Positions 50,431 through 59,307 of a DNA stretch of 64,000 nt are shown piece after piece. Every line of letters starts with the position of its first letter. Position 1 is the first letter of the stretch. The position numbers were made by a program, and so were the translations under genes. Source of the DNA: JAGOEY01 sp017997515 (lineage in GTDB: Bacteria > Pseudomonadota > Gammaproteobacteria > Burkholderiales > Burkholderiaceae_C); assembly GCA_026314275.1 (NCBI GenBank), contig CP111109.1, forward strand, positions 1,054,001 to 1,118,000, in the 5' to 3' direction. The notes beneath the pieces are model-generated. The model was not told the origin of the DNA and made no database searches. It worked only from the letters and a program-made list of their open reading frames with translations.

Positions 50431-51621
50431 ATGCTGATCGACTTCTTCTACACCCTGCGCAGCGCCAAGCTGCCTGTGTCCGTCAAGGAATACCTGACCC
50501 TGCTTGAAGCGCTGAAGTCCAACGTAGTGGGGCCGGAGTCGGACGAGGCCTACCGCATTGACGACTTCTATTACCTGAGCCGCCTGACGCTGGTGAAGGA
50601 CGAAAAACACTACGACAAGTTCGACCGCGCGTTTGCCGCCTATTTCAAAGGCGTCGACATGTTGACCGACTTCACCAAGGATGTGCCGCTGGAGTGGTTG
50701 CGCAAGAACCTGGAGCTGGAACTCAGCCCCGAAGAACGCGCCAAGATCGAGAAGATGGGCTGGGACGAGCTGATGGAAACGCTCAAGAAGCGTTTTGAAG
50801 AACAAAAAGAACGCCACGAAGGCGGCAGCAAGTGGATCGGCACAGGCGGCACCAGCCCTTTTGGTGCCAACGGCTACAACCCCCAGGGCATCCGTATTGG
50901 CCAGGACAAGGGCCGCAACAAGAGTGCCGTGAAGGTCTGGGACCAGCGCGCTTACAAAGACTACGACGACACGCAGGAGCTGGGCACGCGCAACATCAAG
51001 GTGGCGCTGCGCCGCCTGCGCAAGTTTGCGCGCCAGGGCAGTGAAGACGAGCTGGACCTGGACGACACCATCCGCTCGACCGCCGCCAACGCCGGTTATC
51101 TCGACATCAAAATGCGGCCCGAGCGCCACAACAACGTCAAAGTGCTGCTGCTGATGGACGTGGGCGGCACCATGGACGAACACGTGGCGCGGGTCGAAGA
51201 GCTTTTTTCGGCGGCCAAGGCCGAGTTCAAACACCTGGAGTTCTATTACTTCCACAACTGTGTGTACGACTTCATGTGGAAGAACAACCGCCGCCGCTTC
51301 AGCGAAAAGTTCGCCACCTGGGACATCCTGCGCAAGTACAACAAGGACTACAAGCTCATTTTTATTGGCGACGCCACCATGAGCCCGTACGAAATCCTGC
51401 AGCCCGGCGGCAGTGTCGAATACAACAACGAAGAGCCCGGTGCCGAGTGGTTGCAGCGCCTGACCACGGCGTTCCCCAAGTTCGCCTGGATCAACCCCGA
51501 GCCCCAGGGGGTGTGGCAATACCGCCAGAGCATCAGCATGGTCCAGCAGCTGATGGGCCAGCGTATGTACCCTTTGACACTCAAGGGCCTGGAGGAGGCC
51601 ATGCGCCTGCTGTCAAAATAG
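50431..51621 (+). CDS. VWA-domain protein (CoxE-like), partner of MoxR ATPase
   Basis: The 396-residue protein has an N-terminal helical region (MLIDFFYTLRSAKLPVSVKE), a charged linker around residues 110-180 and a C-terminal von Willebrand A domain. The metal-ion site reads LLLMDVGGTMDEH, so it is DxGGT instead of DxSxS. MoxR-VWA pairs remodel or insert metal cofactors into client enzymes; the client is not evident here. Confidence 0.88.
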   Translation: MLIDFFYTLRSAKLPVSVKEYLTLLEALKSNVVGPESDEAYRIDDFYYLSRLTLVKDEKHYDKFDRAFAAYFKGVDMLTDFTKDVPLEWLRKNLELELSPEERAKIEKMGWDELMETLKKRFEEQKERHEGGSKWIGTGGTSPFGANGYNPQGIRIGQDKGRNKSAVKVWDQRAYKDYDDTQELGTRNIKVALRRLRKFARQGSEDELDLDDTIRSTAANAGYLDIKMRPERHNNVKVLLLMDVGGTMDEHVARVEELFSAAKAEFKHLEFYYFHNCVYDFMWKNNRRRFSEKFATWDILRKYNKDYKLIFIGDATMSPYEILQPGGSVEYNNEEPGAEWLQRLTTAFPKFAWINPEPQGVWQYRQSISMVQQLMGQRMYPLTLKGLEEAMRLLSK

Positions 51622-51625
51622 GCGT

Positions 51626-53542
51626 ATGCCCAGGTTTTTCTCCGTATCCGCGCCGGCTGCCTTGCCGGCGTTTTTTTTGGCCAGCGCCCTTTTGCTGCAA
51701 GGGTGCAGCCTGCTGCCGCAAAAAGACGCCGCTGCAGCCAATGGCAGCGCCGCCGTCACCTCCGGCGCCCCGGTGCGCAGCGGCGCGGATGACAAGGCGG
51801 CCCAACGTGATGCGTTTTCCATCGACGTGAAGGCACCGCCCAACATCGCCGACTACCTCACCCGCCATCTGGAGCTGCAGCGCTTTCGCCAGCTGAGTGA
51901 CCTGACCGCCACCGAACTTTCACGCCTTTTGGGCGCAGCTGACGCCAACACACGTGAACTGCTGGGAACCCTGGGTTATTTCTCGCCAACGCTCCAGCTG
52001 GAAATGCGTGAAACCCCTGACAGCACCGTCGCCCAACGTGAGGTCATCATGACCGTGGAGCCCGGACGCCAGACCCGCATCAGTGATGTGTCCGTCGACT
52101 TCACCGGCCCCATCCAGTACGACCCCTCGGCAGACGCCCAGCGTGAAGACATCGTGGGTGGCTGGAGCCTGCGGCCCGGCCAAGGGTTCACCCAGACCGG
52201 CTGGGACTCCGCCAAAAACGGGGGCCAGCGCAAACTCAACCGGCTGCGTTTCCCCACCGGCACCATCAGCCACAGCCTGGCGGACGTGGATGCCGATGCC
52301 GCCGAGGCCCACCTGAGTGTCACCTACGACTCGGGCCCGGCATTCCGCTTTGGCCCGCTCCAGACCGTGCCCGAGAACACCCAACGCTACGGGCACGAAG
52401 CCGTGCGTTTGCTGGCCCGTTTGCCCACCGGGGCCGACTACGACGAAAGCGTGATGCTGCAAGCCCAGCTGCGCCTGGCCAGCAGCGGGTACTACGACTC
52501 CGTCTTCCTGGTGATGGACACCGAAGCACCCGACCCGCTGACCGCCCCCGTGATTGCGCAATTGCGCGAGGCGCAGTACCAGCGCCTGGTGTTTGGTATC
52601 GGCATCAGCACCGACACCGGCGCACGCTTCAGCATCGACCACATCCACAACGAGCCCATCGTTGGCTGGCGCGCCCTGTCCAAACTGGCCTACGACAACG
52701 AAACCGCCACCATCAGCAGCGACTGGATGTCCCTGCCCAATGAAAGCGGCTGGCGCAAGGTGGTGGGCGGCTCGCTCAAACGCGAAGAAGTGGGCAGCTA
52801 CACCGTCAACAGCAGCCGTGTGCGCGGCGGCCGCAGCCAGGAAGATGGCAACCATATCGACCGCAGCCACATCCTGCAGTTCGACTCCACCCACAACCAG
52901 GGCTTGGACGCGCCCCCTTCCGCATCCGCCGTGAGCCTGACCTGGGGCTGGACCGGCCGCTACTTCGACAGCCTGATTGCACCGTCACGCGGCATGGGCC
53001 TGGCCGTGGAAGTGGGCCCCGGCATCACCTTGACCGGTGAACGGCTGCCGTTTGGCCGGGTCTATGCGCGCTGGCTCGGGTTTCTGCCCACCGGCGAAGT
53101 GCGGGCCGACGACGGCAGCATGCGCAGAAGCCGCCTGGCGCTGCGGGCCGAAGCCGGTGCCGTGGTGGCCAAAGACACGGCCCGTATCCCCAACACCCTG
53201 ATGTTCCTGACCGGGGGTGACACCACCGTGCGGGGTTACGGCTACCGCAAGATTGGTGTGCGTATCAACAACGGGGAAACCTATGCCGGGCACTACCTGC
53301 TGTCGGGCAGCGTGGAATGGCAGCGCCCGCTCGTGATTGGCGGCGAAATGACGGATTTTGAAGCGGTCACCTTCATCGACGCCGGTGCCGTGGCCGACAA
53401 GCTGGGCGACATGAGTGTCAAGGTCGGTGTGGGTGTGGGGGGCCGCTGGCGCAGCCCTATTGGGGCCATCCAGTTCGACCTGGCCTACGGCGTGGCCGTC
53501 AAACGCCTGCGCGCACATTTGCAGCTGGGCTTTTCTTTCTGA
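51626..53542 (+). CDS. tamA: TamA-like outer membrane protein assembly factor
   Basis: The 638-residue BamA-superfamily protein has POTRA domains (residues about 75-280) and a 16-strand barrel (about 300-638), ending in HLQLGFSF with a terminal Phe. The barrel includes TGGDTTVRGYGYRKIGV, a typical TamA/BamA loop motif. The signal peptide ends in a lipobox-like LLLQGCS (Cys27). It is translationally coupled to tamB (TGATG). Confidence 0.93.
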   Translation: MPRFFSVSAPAALPAFFLASALLLQGCSLLPQKDAAAANGSAAVTSGAPVRSGADDKAAQRDAFSIDVKAPPNIADYLTRHLELQRFRQLSDLTATELSRLLGAADANTRELLGTLGYFSPTLQLEMRETPDSTVAQREVIMTVEPGRQTRISDVSVDFTGPIQYDPSADAQREDIVGGWSLRPGQGFTQTGWDSAKNGGQRKLNRLRFPTGTISHSLADVDADAAEAHLSVTYDSGPAFRFGPLQTVPENTQRYGHEAVRLLARLPTGADYDESVMLQAQLRLASSGYYDSVFLVMDTEAPDPLTAPVIAQLREAQYQRLVFGIGISTDTGARFSIDHIHNEPIVGWRALSKLAYDNETATISSDWMSLPNESGWRKVVGGSLKREEVGSYTVNSSRVRGGRSQEDGNHIDRSHILQFDSTHNQGLDAPPSASAVSLTWGWTGRYFDSLIAPSRGMGLAVEVGPGITLTGERLPFGRVYARWLGFLPTGEVRADDGSMRRSRLALRAEAGAVVAKDTARIPNTLMFLTGGDTTVRGYGYRKIGVRINNGETYAGHYLLSGSVEWQRPLVIGGEMTDFEAVTFIDAGAVADKLGDMSVKVGVGVGGRWRSPIGAIQFDLAYGVAVKRLRAHLQLGFSF

Positions 53543-56500
53543 TGACCCCGATACAGCCGACCCCGCCCACCCAGTCCATGTCCCATCCCGAGTTCCCGAC
53601 CCCGCCGGACCCGTTTGCACCGGCCCAGCCCACACCACCACCGCCCCCCCGGCGTTCACGCGTGTGGCGCTTTCTCATCTGGGGCGTGATTGACCTGCTG
53701 GCGCTGGCCCTGGTGCTGGCAGGGGCCTTCTGGTGGTGGACCGGCTCGGACCAGTCGCTGGCCACCAGCCTGGCCCAGGTGCAGCGTTTTCTGCCCGCCG
53801 ACCAGACCCTGACCACCCGCGACGTCAAAGGCTCCCTGCGCCACGGCGGCCACATTGGTGGGCTGCGCTGGACCAGCCCGGGCATGGCGGTGGACGTGGA
53901 AGGCCTGGACATTGGCTGGCAGGTGCGGCCCTTGTTCGGCCGCGAAGTGAAGCTGGGCGAAGTCCACGCACGTTCGGTCGTGATTGAAGCGCTGGGGCCA
54001 CCCAGCGACACCCCCACAGAGCCGCTGCAGGCGCTGTTGCTGCCCGTGCAGGTGGATGCCCCCTTCCGGGTGGACGACCTGCGCTGGGTGGGCCCGCCAC
54101 CGCTGCAGGCCACCGCCCTGGCCGGCCATTACCGCTTTGACGGCACCCACCACAAGCTGACCATCGACGGTGTGGACATTGCCGACGGCCACTACAGCGC
54201 CACCGTGCAGTTGCAGGGCGCAGCCCCCATGGCGCTGAACGCCACCCTTGACGGACGTATCACCACACCCGTGCCGGGCAGCAACAACGCCCCCTTGTCC
54301 GTGGTGGCCCAGGCCACGGTGGAAGGCACATTGGCCGGTGCCGATGCCCGCCTGCAGGTGAAGGCCCAGCTGCAACCCGACCCGGCCACAGAGCTTGCGA
54401 AGGGCCAGCAGGCCATGCAAGCGCAATTACAAGCAGAGATTGCGCCGTGGGCACCCCAGCCCCTCGTGCAGGCCCAGGCCGCGTTCAGCGCCTTGAACCT
54501 GGCCCAGCTCTGGCCGCAGGCCCCCGTCACTCGGCTGGACGGCACCGTCACCGCCGGTGCACCCCCTACTGCGCCCACTTCGCCCACGGCGGCCAGCGGC
54601 GTGTGGCAGATCGAAGCCAACATCCGCAACAGCCTGCCCGGCCCCTGGGACACCAACCGCCTGCCGCTGGACCAATTGGCCGCACAGGCCCTGTTCGACG
54701 GCACCACATGGACAGTGCCACGCGCCACCCTGCGCACCGGCCCGGGTGAAGTGGCCTTGCAAGGCAGCTGGAGCCCGGCCCCCGCGCCCTGGCAGGCCAA
54801 CGCCACCGTGCGCAACCTGTCACCCGCCACGCTCTACACCCAGCTGGCCCCCGCCGCCCTCAGCGGCACGGCCAAAGCCTCACAGGCCGGGGACATGCTG
54901 GCGTTTGACGTGGCCATCAACTCCGCCACCAAAGCCAGCGCCCCGCCGCGCACCCTCCGGTTGGACAGCGTGGTGGCCCAAGGCCAATGGGGCCGCAACA
55001 TCCTCACGCTCAAAAACCTGCGCATCTTGGCCGACCAGGCCCAGGTGCAAGCCCAGGGGCAGGTCACCACCACACCGGCCACCGCCACCACAGCAACATC
55101 TGTCGCAGCGGTCAAAGGCCAGCTGTCAGCCACCGTGCCCGGTGCCCAGGCCCGTCTTGACGGCACCATGGCCCCTACGCAAGGCGCAGGCACGCTGGAC
55201 GTCACACTCGCCGACGCGGGCAAGGCCCAGCGCTGGGTCGAAAGTTTGCCTGGCCTGGCCGGCAGTTTCTCGGGTGCCAGCCTGCAGGGCGACGCGTCCC
55301 TCAAAGGCAGTTGGCAAGGCGGCTGGCAGTCGGTGCAGATGCGCGTGCTGAACGGCAAGGCGCCCCCCGCCAGTGCAGGCAACCTGACCGTGCAGGCCAA
55401 CCTGGCCGTGCCCACACTCAACCTGCAGCTGCCGCCCACCGACCCGAAGCAGGACAAGACCTCCGTGCAGCTGCGGGGCGTACGCGCCGAACTCGCGGGC
55501 CACCTGGCGCAGGCCAGCCTGGCAGTCAAGGGTGAAGCCCTGTCTGGCACCCAGACCATCCGTCTGCAAACCCGCCTGGACGGCGGCATGGACAACCCCG
55601 ACCAGTGGCGCGCCACCATCGCCAGCCTGCAACTGCAGTTGCAAGACGCCCCGCAGTCCAGCCCGTGGACCCTGCAGCTGGACAGCCCCACCAACGTCAC
55701 CGTGCGCAACACCACGGCTGCCGCAGGCACACCAGACATAAACGTCCAGGCCTCGGCCAGCACCGCCTCACTCACCGGCCCGGTGCCGGGCAAGGTGCAG
55801 CTCGCGTGGGAGCCCCTGCGTTACAGCCGCACCGGCCCGGCCGACGCGCCCCGCCACCGCCTGCAAAGCAAAGGCCAGCTGCAAGGCCTGCCCATCACCT
55901 GGGCCCAGGCGCTGGCCAACGTCGGCAACACCACCGCCAGCAATTTCGGGGTCACGGGCAACCTGGTGTTTGGCGGCAACTGGGACATCGACGTGGGCGA
56001 CAGCCTGCGGGTGCATGCCCAGCTGGCGCGCACCAGCGGCGACGTGCAGGTGCAGACCGGCGACATCCCCAACCCCACGGTCATCACCAGCTCCGGTGCC
56101 AGCACCGGCCCCACAGCCGTGACCGGTGGCCCCCGGCCCGTGGTGCCCGTGCCGCTGGGCCCCACCACCAGCGCAGGGGTCCGCCAGGCCCAGCTGACGC
56201 TGGACGCCACCGACAAAACCGTACGCACCCAGCTGATCTGGGACAGCGCCAACGCCGGCCAGGCCCAGGCCGATGCCAGCACCCAGCTCACGCCCAACGG
56301 CGGCGGCTGGCAATGGGCCCCCGACGCCCCCCTGAGCGGCAAGGTGCAGGCCAACCTGCCCAGCATTGGCGCATGGTCGGTGCTGGCCCCGCCGGGCTGG
56401 CGCGTACAAGGCACCCTCAACGCCAACGCCCAGCTCAGCGGCACCCGCAACGCCCCCCGCTGGGCCGGCACCCTGGCCGCAGACAACCTGGCCATCCGCT

Positions 56501-57738
56501 CGGTGGTGGACGGGGTGGACCTGCAAAACGGCCGCCTGCGCGCCAGCCTGAACGGCCAACGCATCGACATCACCGACTTCACCCTGCGCGGTGGCACCGG
56601 CAGCAGCACCCGCATCAGCGGCTTTAGCGGCAACCGCACCACCGACGCCCCGGGCGACGGCGGGGTGTTGTCAGGCCGGGGTTTTGCCACCTGGGCCGCT
56701 GCAGATACAGGTGCTGGTGCTGGTGCAGCCACCGGCTCCGGCATCCGTATGGAGTTCGACGCCGAAGCCAAGGCCCTGCGCGCCATGGTGCGCTCAGACC
56801 GGCAAGTCACCTTGTCCGGCACCATGCAAGCCCGGCTCAACGACGGGCAGTTCACCCTGCGCGCCAACCTCAAGACCGACCGCGCCGCCATCATCCTGCC
56901 CGACGAGACCGCGCCACAGCTGGGCAAGGACGTGGTGGTGCGCTCGGCCAGCCACACCAAACCGGCACCTGCACCCGCGGCGGCCCCCACCGACCAGCCC
57001 GTGGCACGTGTACAAACACCCAAACCACCCGACGTGGCCATCACCTTCAACCTGGGCAACGACTTTGCGGTGCAAGGCCACGGCGTCACCACCCGGCTGA
57101 CCGGTGAGCTGGACATCCGCAGCACCCAGGGCCTGGGCAGCCCGCCCCGTGTCACCGGCGAAATCCGCACCGACAACGGCAAGTACCGCGCCTATGGCCA
57201 GCAGCTCGACATAGAAACCGGCGTTGTTCGTTTTAACGGCACGCTGGAAAACCCCTCCCTCGACGTGCTGGCGCTGCGCCCCAACATCTCCGTGCGGGCC
57301 GGTGTCCAAATCACCGGCACCGCCCATTCGCCCCGCGTGCGCCTGTACTCCGACCCGGTCATGCCCGACGCAGAAAAGCTCTCCTGGGTTGTGCTGGGCC
57401 ACAGCACCGCCAACGGCGGGGACGAAGCCGCCCTGCTGCAACAGGCTGCCCTGTCACTGCTGGGCCGCCGTGGTGTGGGCCCGGGCAGCGTGGCCAACCG
57501 GCTGGGGCTGGACGAAGTGGACTTTCGCGCCCCCGCCGACGGCGAAAGCGCCAGCGGCGCCGTGCTCACCTTCGGCAAACGCTTCTCGCAGCGCATGTAC
57601 GTCACCTACGAAAGCACCCTGACCAGCGCGCTGGGCACCCTGTTCATCTTCTACGACCTGACCCGCAACCTCACCCTGCGCGCCCAGACCGGCACCCGCA
57701 GCGCGGTCGATTTGATCTACACGGTGAACTTCGACTGA
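53542..57738 (+). CDS. tamB: TamB translocation and assembly module protein
   Basis: The 1398-residue protein has a Pro-rich cytoplasmic start, one inner-membrane helix (VIDLLALALVLAGAFWWW), a long beta-rich periplasmic region typical of AsmA-like lipid-transfer bridges, and the C-terminal DUF490 domain (EIRTDNGKYRAYGQQLDIETG ... WVVLGHSTANGGDEAALLQQ, both shortened here). It bridges inner and outer membranes with TamA. Recent work links TamB-like proteins to phospholipid transport. Confidence 0.95.
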   Translation: MTPIQPTPPTQSMSHPEFPTPPDPFAPAQPTPPPPPRRSRVWRFLIWGVIDLLALALVLAGAFWWWTGSDQSLATSLAQVQRFLPADQTLTTRDVKGSLRHGGHIGGLRWTSPGMAVDVEGLDIGWQVRPLFGREVKLGEVHARSVVIEALGPPSDTPTEPLQALLLPVQVDAPFRVDDLRWVGPPPLQATALAGHYRFDGTHHKLTIDGVDIADGHYSATVQLQGAAPMALNATLDGRITTPVPGSNNAPLSVVAQATVEGTLAGADARLQVKAQLQPDPATELAKGQQAMQAQLQAEIAPWAPQPLVQAQAAFSALNLAQLWPQAPVTRLDGTVTAGAPPTAPTSPTAASGVWQIEANIRNSLPGPWDTNRLPLDQLAAQALFDGTTWTVPRATLRTGPGEVALQGSWSPAPAPWQANATVRNLSPATLYTQLAPAALSGTAKASQAGDMLAFDVAINSATKASAPPRTLRLDSVVAQGQWGRNILTLKNLRILADQAQVQAQGQVTTTPATATTATSVAAVKGQLSATVPGAQARLDGTMAPTQGAGTLDVTLADAGKAQRWVESLPGLAGSFSGASLQGDASLKGSWQGGWQSVQMRVLNGKAPPASAGNLTVQANLAVPTLNLQLPPTDPKQDKTSVQLRGVRAELAGHLAQASLAVKGEALSGTQTIRLQTRLDGGMDNPDQWRATIASLQLQLQDAPQSSPWTLQLDSPTNVTVRNTTAAAGTPDINVQASASTASLTGPVPGKVQLAWEPLRYSRTGPADAPRHRLQSKGQLQGLPITWAQALANVGNTTASNFGVTGNLVFGGNWDIDVGDSLRVHAQLARTSGDVQVQTGDIPNPTVITSSGASTGPTAVTGGPRPVVPVPLGPTTSAGVRQAQLTLDATDKTVRTQLIWDSANAGQAQADASTQLTPNGGGWQWAPDAPLSGKVQANLPSIGAWSVLAPPGWRVQGTLNANAQLSGTRNAPRWAGTLAADNLAIRSVVDGVDLQNGRLRASLNGQRIDITDFTLRGGTGSSTRISGFSGNRTTDAPGDGGVLSGRGFATWAAADTGAGAGAATGSGIRMEFDAEAKALRAMVRSDRQVTLSGTMQARLNDGQFTLRANLKTDRAAIILPDETAPQLGKDVVVRSASHTKPAPAPAAAPTDQPVARVQTPKPPDVAITFNLGNDFAVQGHGVTTRLTGELDIRSTQGLGSPPRVTGEIRTDNGKYRAYGQQLDIETGVVRFNGTLENPSLDVLALRPNISVRAGVQITGTAHSPRVRLYSDPVMPDAEKLSWVVLGHSTANGGDEAALLQQAALSLLGRRGVGPGSVANRLGLDEVDFRAPADGESASGAVLTFGKRFSQRMYVTYESTLTSALGTLFIFYDLTRNLTLRAQTGTRSAVDLIYTVNFD

Positions 57739-57756
57739 GCGGGGTGAGACACCCCC

Positions 57757-57777
57757 GGGCCCGCATTCCGCGGGCCC
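57757..57777 (+). terminator. Possible terminator hairpin after tamB
   Basis: An 8-bp GC stem (57757-57764 with 57770-57777) follows the tamB stop codon but is not followed by a T-run. Confidence 0.45.
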
Positions 57778-57793
57778 TACAATCCCCGGCTGC

Positions 57794-57868
57794 CTCCTCG
57801 TAGTTCAATGGATAGAACGGATGCCTCCTAAGCGTCAAATACAGGTTCGATTCCTGTCGAGGGGACCA
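57794..57868 (+). tRNA. tRNA-Arg (anticodon CCT)
   Basis: The 75-nt cloverleaf has acceptor stem CTCCTCG/CGAGGGG with one T-G wobble, D-arm GTTC...GAAC, anticodon stem GATGC/GCGTC with loop CTCCTAA (anticodon CCT, reads AGG), T-arm ACAGG-TTCGATT-CCTGT and an encoded CCA end. It lies at the border between backbone and a lower-GC segment. Confidence 0.95.
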
Positions 57869-58384
57869 CGGTGGTGCTGGCTGTATGCAGACGCCTTGGG
57901 TCCTTTACCGCCGTTCAGCCACTGGAGAAGCGGTCAGCCACGAAGTTCGGCAGTCGGCCAGTTGCGGGCTCTCAGGGCAGCAGCGCCAAAGACGGCTTCC
58001 GGCTGGTTGCTGCCGGTGATCCTGCAAGCCTGAATGTCGGCCGCCACGGTTACCAGACATTCGATGATGGAAAGGTTGAACGACCGCTGCACTTACATTA
58101 CCGGCAACTCAACGGCGACCGGCCAACTCAACAGACGGACTCCTAGGCTGTTCCTTGTGAAGGGCGATACAGCCGCCAGCAAGCTAAATCGTCACGCTCT
58201 TGATTCTGAATTGACAGAAGGTATGCGTGCTGATCTCCCTGCACCAGCGCAGCCGGTGAACAGTTTGCCTGTGAAGGCAAAACGTTCTGCCAAGCCATCT
58301 TCTGAATAAGACACGGCACAGCCCTCTCGTTCCGCCGTCGTAGCTTTTGAGGCCTCGGCAGCTCACATCTCATGGAGTAAGCAA
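57869..58384. other. Gap between tRNA-Arg and the epimerase operon
   Basis: About 515 bases with no supported gene. Two short open frames (57871-58146 and 58034-58309) have no recognisable family and overlap each other. A 9-bp direct repeat CAACTCAAC occurs at 58105 and 58124. A ribosome binding site (GGAG) precedes the epimerase TTG start. I see no integrase. Confidence 0.5.
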
Positions 58385-59284
58385 TTGACTCAACGAATAC
58401 TGATCACTGGATCAGAAGGACTGATTGGTCGTGTTGTTCGAGAGGACTTGACCGCTAACGGCTACTTGGTCAAAGGCCTTGACCTGCGGGGCCTGAATGA
58501 CGAGCGTGGAGATGTCTGTAACGCCACTCACGTGGCCAACGCTGTTGCCTCTTGCGATGGCGTGTTGCACCTCGCCGCCGTATCCCGTGTTGTTTGGGGA
58601 GAGCATGATCCTGAGCATTGCTGGGCAACGAACGTCGGTGGGCTTTGCAATGTTCTTGAGGCAGTGCAGTCGCATGGGCGAAGGCCGTGGATCATCTTTG
58701 CAAGCAGCAGGGAGGTCTATGGTCAGCCTGATTTGCTCCCTGCAACTGAGGACACGCGATTGGCACCAGTCAATGTCTACGCGCGATCCAAAGTAGAAGG
58801 GGAGCGTCTAGTGCAACTGGCGCGCCAAAGCGGCCTGCAGACGGCGGTGATTCGCCTGTCCAACGTCTTTGGACGATCTCACGATCATGCGGACCGCGTT
58901 GTCCCTGCATTCGCGAGGGCTGCCGTTGCAGGTCAGCCTTTGCGCGTGGATGGTCCGAGCCATACCTTTGATTTCACCCATGTGGAAGACGTCAGTCGCG
59001 GCATCGTGTCGCTGATTCAACGTTTCACCGCCGGTGACGACTGTGCGGACCCGATTCACTTTGTTTCAGGCCAAGCCACTACGTTAGGAGAACTGGCTGC
59101 GTTGGCTATCGAAATTGCGAGCAGCTCATCGCCTGTGATCACTGCACCTCCGCGCAACTTTGATGTGGCTAGGTTTTATGGAACGCATCAACGCGCCTCG
59201 ACCACTTTGAACTGGACTCCTCGGGTGCCACTGCGAGATGGGCTGGCCAAGCTGATTGCAGATTTTCAACTTGAGGCTTCCTAG
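58385..59284 (+). CDS. NAD-dependent epimerase/dehydratase (extended SDR)
   Basis: The 299-residue protein has the Rossmann motif ILITGSEGLIGR, LHLAAVSRV, the catalytic Tyr-x3-Lys in NVYARSKVEGE, and a late SDR substrate region. It starts at TTG 58385, eight nt after GGAG. It probably makes or alters a nucleotide-activated sugar used by the glycosyltransferase encoded next, 23 nt downstream. The exact sugar cannot be inferred. Confidence 0.9.
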   Translation: MTQRILITGSEGLIGRVVREDLTANGYLVKGLDLRGLNDERGDVCNATHVANAVASCDGVLHLAAVSRVVWGEHDPEHCWATNVGGLCNVLEAVQSHGRRPWIIFASSREVYGQPDLLPATEDTRLAPVNVYARSKVEGERLVQLARQSGLQTAVIRLSNVFGRSHDHADRVVPAFARAAVAGQPLRVDGPSHTFDFTHVEDVSRGIVSLIQRFTAGDDCADPIHFVSGQATTLGELAALAIEIASSSSPVITAPPRNFDVARFYGTHQRASTTLNWTPRVPLRDGLAKLIADFQLEAS

Positions 59285-59307
59285 CCCACCTCCACCTTGA
59301 CCGCCCC

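Noticed and set aside
57871..58309. Two short open frames downstream of tRNA-Arg
   Set aside because: They overlap in different frames, lack ribosome binding sites and show no recognisable domain.
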